Assembly (NCBI GenBank): GCA_964535825.1
Contig: CAZHUC010000001.1
Coordinates: forward strand, 186,001-250,000
DNA from: CAZAQK01 sp964535825
GTDB lineage: Bacteria; Pseudomonadota; Alphaproteobacteria; Rickettsiales; SXRF01
Direction of reading: 5' to 3'
DNA: 64,000 bases
Shown: piece by piece, positions 61,122-64,000 of the stretch
How the letters are laid out: each line of letters opens with the position of its first letter
Position numbering within the stretch: position 1 is the stretch's first letter
The notes under the pieces: generated by a model
Databases searched by the model: none
The model's input: the letters and a program-made list of their open reading frames with translations, nothing else
What the model was told of the DNA's origin: nothing
Program-made: the position numbers and the translations under genes

Positions 61122-62594
61122 ATGGCTTTGGGCGATCCTATTGTCCTCAAGGTAGAAAAAAACCAGAATATTACCATTCAGTCGGATGGTAAAGTGATGG
61201 TTGGTGTGCATGATATCGGCATGCGCATCGGCAGAGATGATAGTTTGCAGATCATTGGTGCAGGTGCTGGTTCAAGACTTGAGATCGATTCAAAATTCTC
61301 TCCACAAATCACACTGAATACCAGCGAGCCTCTCATCATTCAGGGGTCATTTACGCTGGATGCGCAAAGCAAGCAATCGGCGCTGGTGGATGTTACACCT
61401 GTCGAGCTGACCAGCATGTCTGGGGTCACAAGCCGGAGAACAACCAGTAATCCGGATAAATCGGCAGCTTCTACTCAGCCGAAGGTCACACGCTATGACC
61501 TCAGTACACCAGATAACAAGCTGAGCGAGCATTCAAAGACGGGTGCAAAGACCCTGACCATGATCGGCGATAATAAACGACAGATCGTTGTTGAGCGCGG
61601 TGCTCGTGTTGATTTTATCAACACCAGGGATGATGACCGGCAACTGTTTACTCTGATCGGTAATGAAAATATGGAAACGATCGAGAATCGTTTCAGGATA
61701 GCACGCGGCGAAGCGCTTGCTGATGTGCAGCGTACGCTGGATATCAACAGCCCTTTATCAGCTGGCCAGCTCATGCGTGAAAAAGAGAAATACGGCATAC
61801 CAGATGCACAGATGCAGGGTGTGGTTGATTTTAAAAATCCGGGCAGGGTAGATCTTTCTGTGCCTGCGGTGTTGCCATATGGCATAGAAAGTGCCAGCAA
61901 CAGCCCAACCACCGGAGCAAAAACTAGTAGTGTTCAACCTGCTGAAAGTAATATGGCAGATGATACACCGGAGCGTAAATTAGCAGCAAGGAACAAGATC
62001 CTTCATTTCTCAAGGAAATATACCGGCTATACCAAGCTGATGAATGGTGATTACGATGGCGATGCCAAGGGCGGCAAAGACCTGAAAACAATGTTCGACA
62101 ATCTCCACACGCAGGCCACCAATATGCTCAGTGGTGACGGCAAGGATGTTTCCAAACCGCAACTGGCTGAACTTCATAAAGAGCTCGCGAAACTGGAGAA
62201 TACCGTCGATAGCATGACGACCGATACGGTAAGCAGGCTCAAACAGACGAAATCAATTCCTGCCGGCACAGAAAACAATCCGGATAAATGGAAGAAGGAT
62301 AATGTTCCTGGCTGGCTCTATGACCGTCTGCAGGAAATGAAAAAAGATGTGGTCGATATTCAGGGGATGCTTGGTAAGACACCATCGCTATCTCGCAAAG
62401 CCGCATTTACAGGCAAGGTAGGCGCGCTCAATGTATCGAGAGATAATGTTAAGTTCGATGGTCTGGTTAATCCGGACAATATGCCTAAGCTCGCCGTCGC
62501 TGATACCACAAGTTTACCGACCTCAGTAGAAACCGCTATTCCTGACATCGTAAAGTTCCTCAAAGGCAGATCGGGCGGGCAGGGCGCGGCTTAA
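61122..62594 (+). CDS. Unrecognised protein with beta-rich N-terminus (cargo 8)
   Basis: 490 residues from the ATG at 61122 after AGAAGG; a GTG lies two codons earlier. The first 110 residues look like beta-strands (NITIQSDGKVMVGVHDIGM; PQITLNTSEPLIIQGSFTLDAQ), the middle is polar and the C-terminal half helical (TKLMNGDYDGDAKGGKDLKTMFDNL). Not recognised. Last gene of the block; converges on valS, whose stop lies inside its 3' end by four bases. Confidence 0.7.
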   Translation: MALGDPIVLKVEKNQNITIQSDGKVMVGVHDIGMRIGRDDSLQIIGAGAGSRLEIDSKFSPQITLNTSEPLIIQGSFTLDAQSKQSALVDVTPVELTSMSGVTSRRTTSNPDKSAASTQPKVTRYDLSTPDNKLSEHSKTGAKTLTMIGDNKRQIVVERGARVDFINTRDDDRQLFTLIGNENMETIENRFRIARGEALADVQRTLDINSPLSAGQLMREKEKYGIPDAQMQGVVDFKNPGRVDLSVPAVLPYGIESASNSPTTGAKTSSVQPAESNMADDTPERKLAARNKILHFSRKYTGYTKLMNGDYDGDAKGGKDLKTMFDNLHTQATNMLSGDGKDVSKPQLAELHKELAKLENTVDSMTTDTVSRLKQTKSIPAGTENNPDKWKKDNVPGWLYDRLQEMKKDVVDIQGMLGKTPSLSRKAAFTGKVGALNVSRDNVKFDGLVNPDNMPKLAVADTTSLPTSVETAIPDIVKFLKGRSGGQGAA

Positions 62595-64000
62595 GTGCCG
62601 GTCTTTGCATCCTGCGGCGCAAGCTGTACATTAGCAGTGAACCATCCTTTATCCGACATATAGTTCAGGCCTTTATCATTGCTCTGCGTGATGCTTTCTG
62701 CATTGCCCGCAGCTTTCAGGTCAGCCATTACGGATTCCACCTGCTTCCACACGATACCCTCACCGAGTATATGCACTTCCACAGACTCCACAGGGAATTT
62801 GATGGATACAGAGGCTTCCGACTTCGCCTTGCGGATAACGTTTAGAATATCAACACATGCCATACCAGATTTTTCTGCTGTGGCATCATATGGGTAATTC
62901 GTAGCCAGCGGCCAGTTGCCGCGGGCATGGACAGAGCCGGATTTCGCAAATTTATCATCAAAGATATAGCTGAAGAGTTCTTCCGTAACATGCGGCACGA
63001 ACGGCGCGAACAGGCGCAACAATCCATCAAGGCAGTGATAGATGGTGTAAAGAGCTGATTGCTGACCGGTCTGCTGGGTTTCGCCATAAGCGCGGGCTTT
63101 CACCAGCTCAAGGTAATTATCGCAGAAATCGTTCCAGAAGAAATCCTCGATTGCCACGCGCGCGTCGCAATATTCGAATTTCTTAAATTCCGCCGTAGCC
63201 TTGGCAATCGCCACATGCAGGCGGGAGAGAATCCACAAATCAAGTGCTTCAGTGATAATGCCATTTTTGGCATCTGTTGCTGCGGTGGAGGGTTTGCCTT
63301 CCAGCTTCGCGAGGTTCAGCGATGCGAAGTTGCTGGCATTCCACAGCTTGCCCACTAGCTTCTTGCCGATCTTTAGCAGGTCTTCAGAGAAGGCAGTATC
63401 CGAGCCAAGGCGTGAAGTAGACGCCCAGTAACGCACAGAATCTGTGCCCTTATCCTGAATCAGTTCCACGGGGGTCACCACGTTGCCTTTGGATTTGCTC
63501 ATCTTGGTTTTATCAGCGGCCAAGCACCAACCAGAGATCATGAGGTTCTTCCACGGAATGGAATTTTCATGCAGGTGCGCTTTTACGATGGTGTAGAATG
63601 CCCATGTGCGGATGATCTCATGCGCCTGCGGGCGGATATCCGCTGGGAAGAGTTTTGCATGGCGGTTCGCATCCAGCGTGAAATCTTTATTGATGCCTTT
63701 AGAGCTAAGCTGCGGACTGATGGAGGAAGTCGCCCATGTGTCCATCACATCATTATCAGGGAATAGTGCAACTAGTTTGCCTTCAGGATTAAGATGGATT
63801 TTCCCATGAAAATTTCCAGAAATTGTAAAACCATAATTTATGGTATCGGAATCAGGGATTTTTTTATACCCAGCAGGCGTATCAACTAGAGGATCTACTG
63901 GTAGTTGTTCTTGTGAAGCATAAACGATTTTAAGTGGCTTATCATCCATTGGATCGATGTTCATCTCGTACCAGACAGGGAACGGTACGCCGAAGAAACG
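62591..64000 (-). CDS. valS: Valyl-tRNA synthetase, C-terminal part (5' end outside window)
   Basis: The frame is open to the right edge, so at least 469 residues are visible. It starts within RFFGVPFPVWYE, then KMSKSKGNVVTP (the KMSKS ATP loop), DSVRYWASTSRLGSDTAFSEDLLKIGKKL, and the anticodon domain FKKFEYCDARVAIEDFFWNDFCDNYLELVK. The DSVRYWAS..LGSDTAF pattern is that of the archaeal/rickettsial ValRS type, not the E. coli type. Presumably charges tRNA-Val. Confidence 0.9.
   Translation of the reverse strand, partial: RFFGVPFPVWYEMNIDPMDDKPLKIVYASQEQLPVDPLVDTPAGYKKIPDSDTINYGFTISGNFHGKIHLNPEGKLVALFPDNDVMDTWATSSISPQLSSKGINKDFTLDANRHAKLFPADIRPQAHEIIRTWAFYTIVKAHLHENSIPWKNLMISGWCLAADKTKMSKSKGNVVTPVELIQDKGTDSVRYWASTSRLGSDTAFSEDLLKIGKKLVGKLWNASNFASLNLAKLEGKPSTAATDAKNGIITEALDLWILSRLHVAIAKATAEFKKFEYCDARVAIEDFFWNDFCDNYLELVKARAYGETQQTGQQSALYTIYHCLDGLLRLFAPFVPHVTEELFSYIFDDKFAKSGSVHARGNWPLATNYPYDATAEKSGMACVDILNVIRKAKSEASVSIKFPVESVEVHILGEGIVWKQVESVMADLKAAGNAESITQSNDKGLNYMSDKGWFTANVQLAPQDAKTGT

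Overview
The window looks like chromosome of an alphaproteobacterium of uncertain order. The evidence is an alphaproteobacterial-style CxxC-less Fur regulator, OlsB/OlsA ornithine-lipid genes, Flp pilins, an archaeal/rickettsial-type valyl-tRNA synthetase, and a phage-like block whose conserved genes match the Rhodobacter gene transfer agent (GTA). Standard genetic code fits everywhere. No rRNA, tRNA, CRISPR array or transposase was recognised.

Positions 1-30250 are mainly housekeeping and surface genes. They comprise a membrane sulfatase-superfamily protein (cut by the left edge), an ABC-F ATPase, a pseudopilin fused to a WD40-like domain, ispH, zapE, panC, pyrE, a PTPS/QueD-family gene with an SDR gene, infC, an epimerase followed by two tandem paralogues that resemble Fe/2-oxoglutarate dioxygenases, thrS, sdhA, nadC, four tandem pseudopilins, fur, olsB-olsA, a lone flgC-like gene, a fatty acid hydroxylase, two Flp pilins, a leucine-rich-repeat protein and three small reverse-strand genes.

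Positions 30378-62594 hold a GTA/prophage-like block. The recognisable order is small terminase candidate, large terminase, portal, prohead protease, HK97 capsid, head-tail connector, head-tail adaptor, DUF3168, DUF2460, DUF2163 hub, NlpC/P60 peptidase, a 1227-residue 'megatron' with a GTA TIM barrel, DUF2793, a holin-like protein and a GH24 lysozyme. This is the RcGTA order for g2-g8 and g12-g15. No recognisable major tail tube, tail chaperone or tape-measure gene (g9-g11) lies between DUF3168 and DUF2460. That place is occupied by about 8 kb of unrecognised large proteins plus two reverse-strand membrane proteins, one carrying a SUEL-type lectin domain. Another 4 kb of unrecognised proteins, one with a ParB/DdrB-like motif, follows the lysozyme. 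A cytochrome b561-YceI pair sits between portal and protease. My main hypothesis is a domesticated or mosaic GTA-like element carrying unusual cargo. The absence of g9-g11 and the function of the cargo are inferences from reading the sequence only.

The window ends with the C-terminal part of valS on the reverse strand, running off the right edge. Short hairpin repeats of the 'IPACAGMT/VTPANAGIQ' kind lie between genes in both halves. No gene-free stretch longer than about 300 bases was found; the longer gaps hold hairpins, candidate promoters or repeats listed below.
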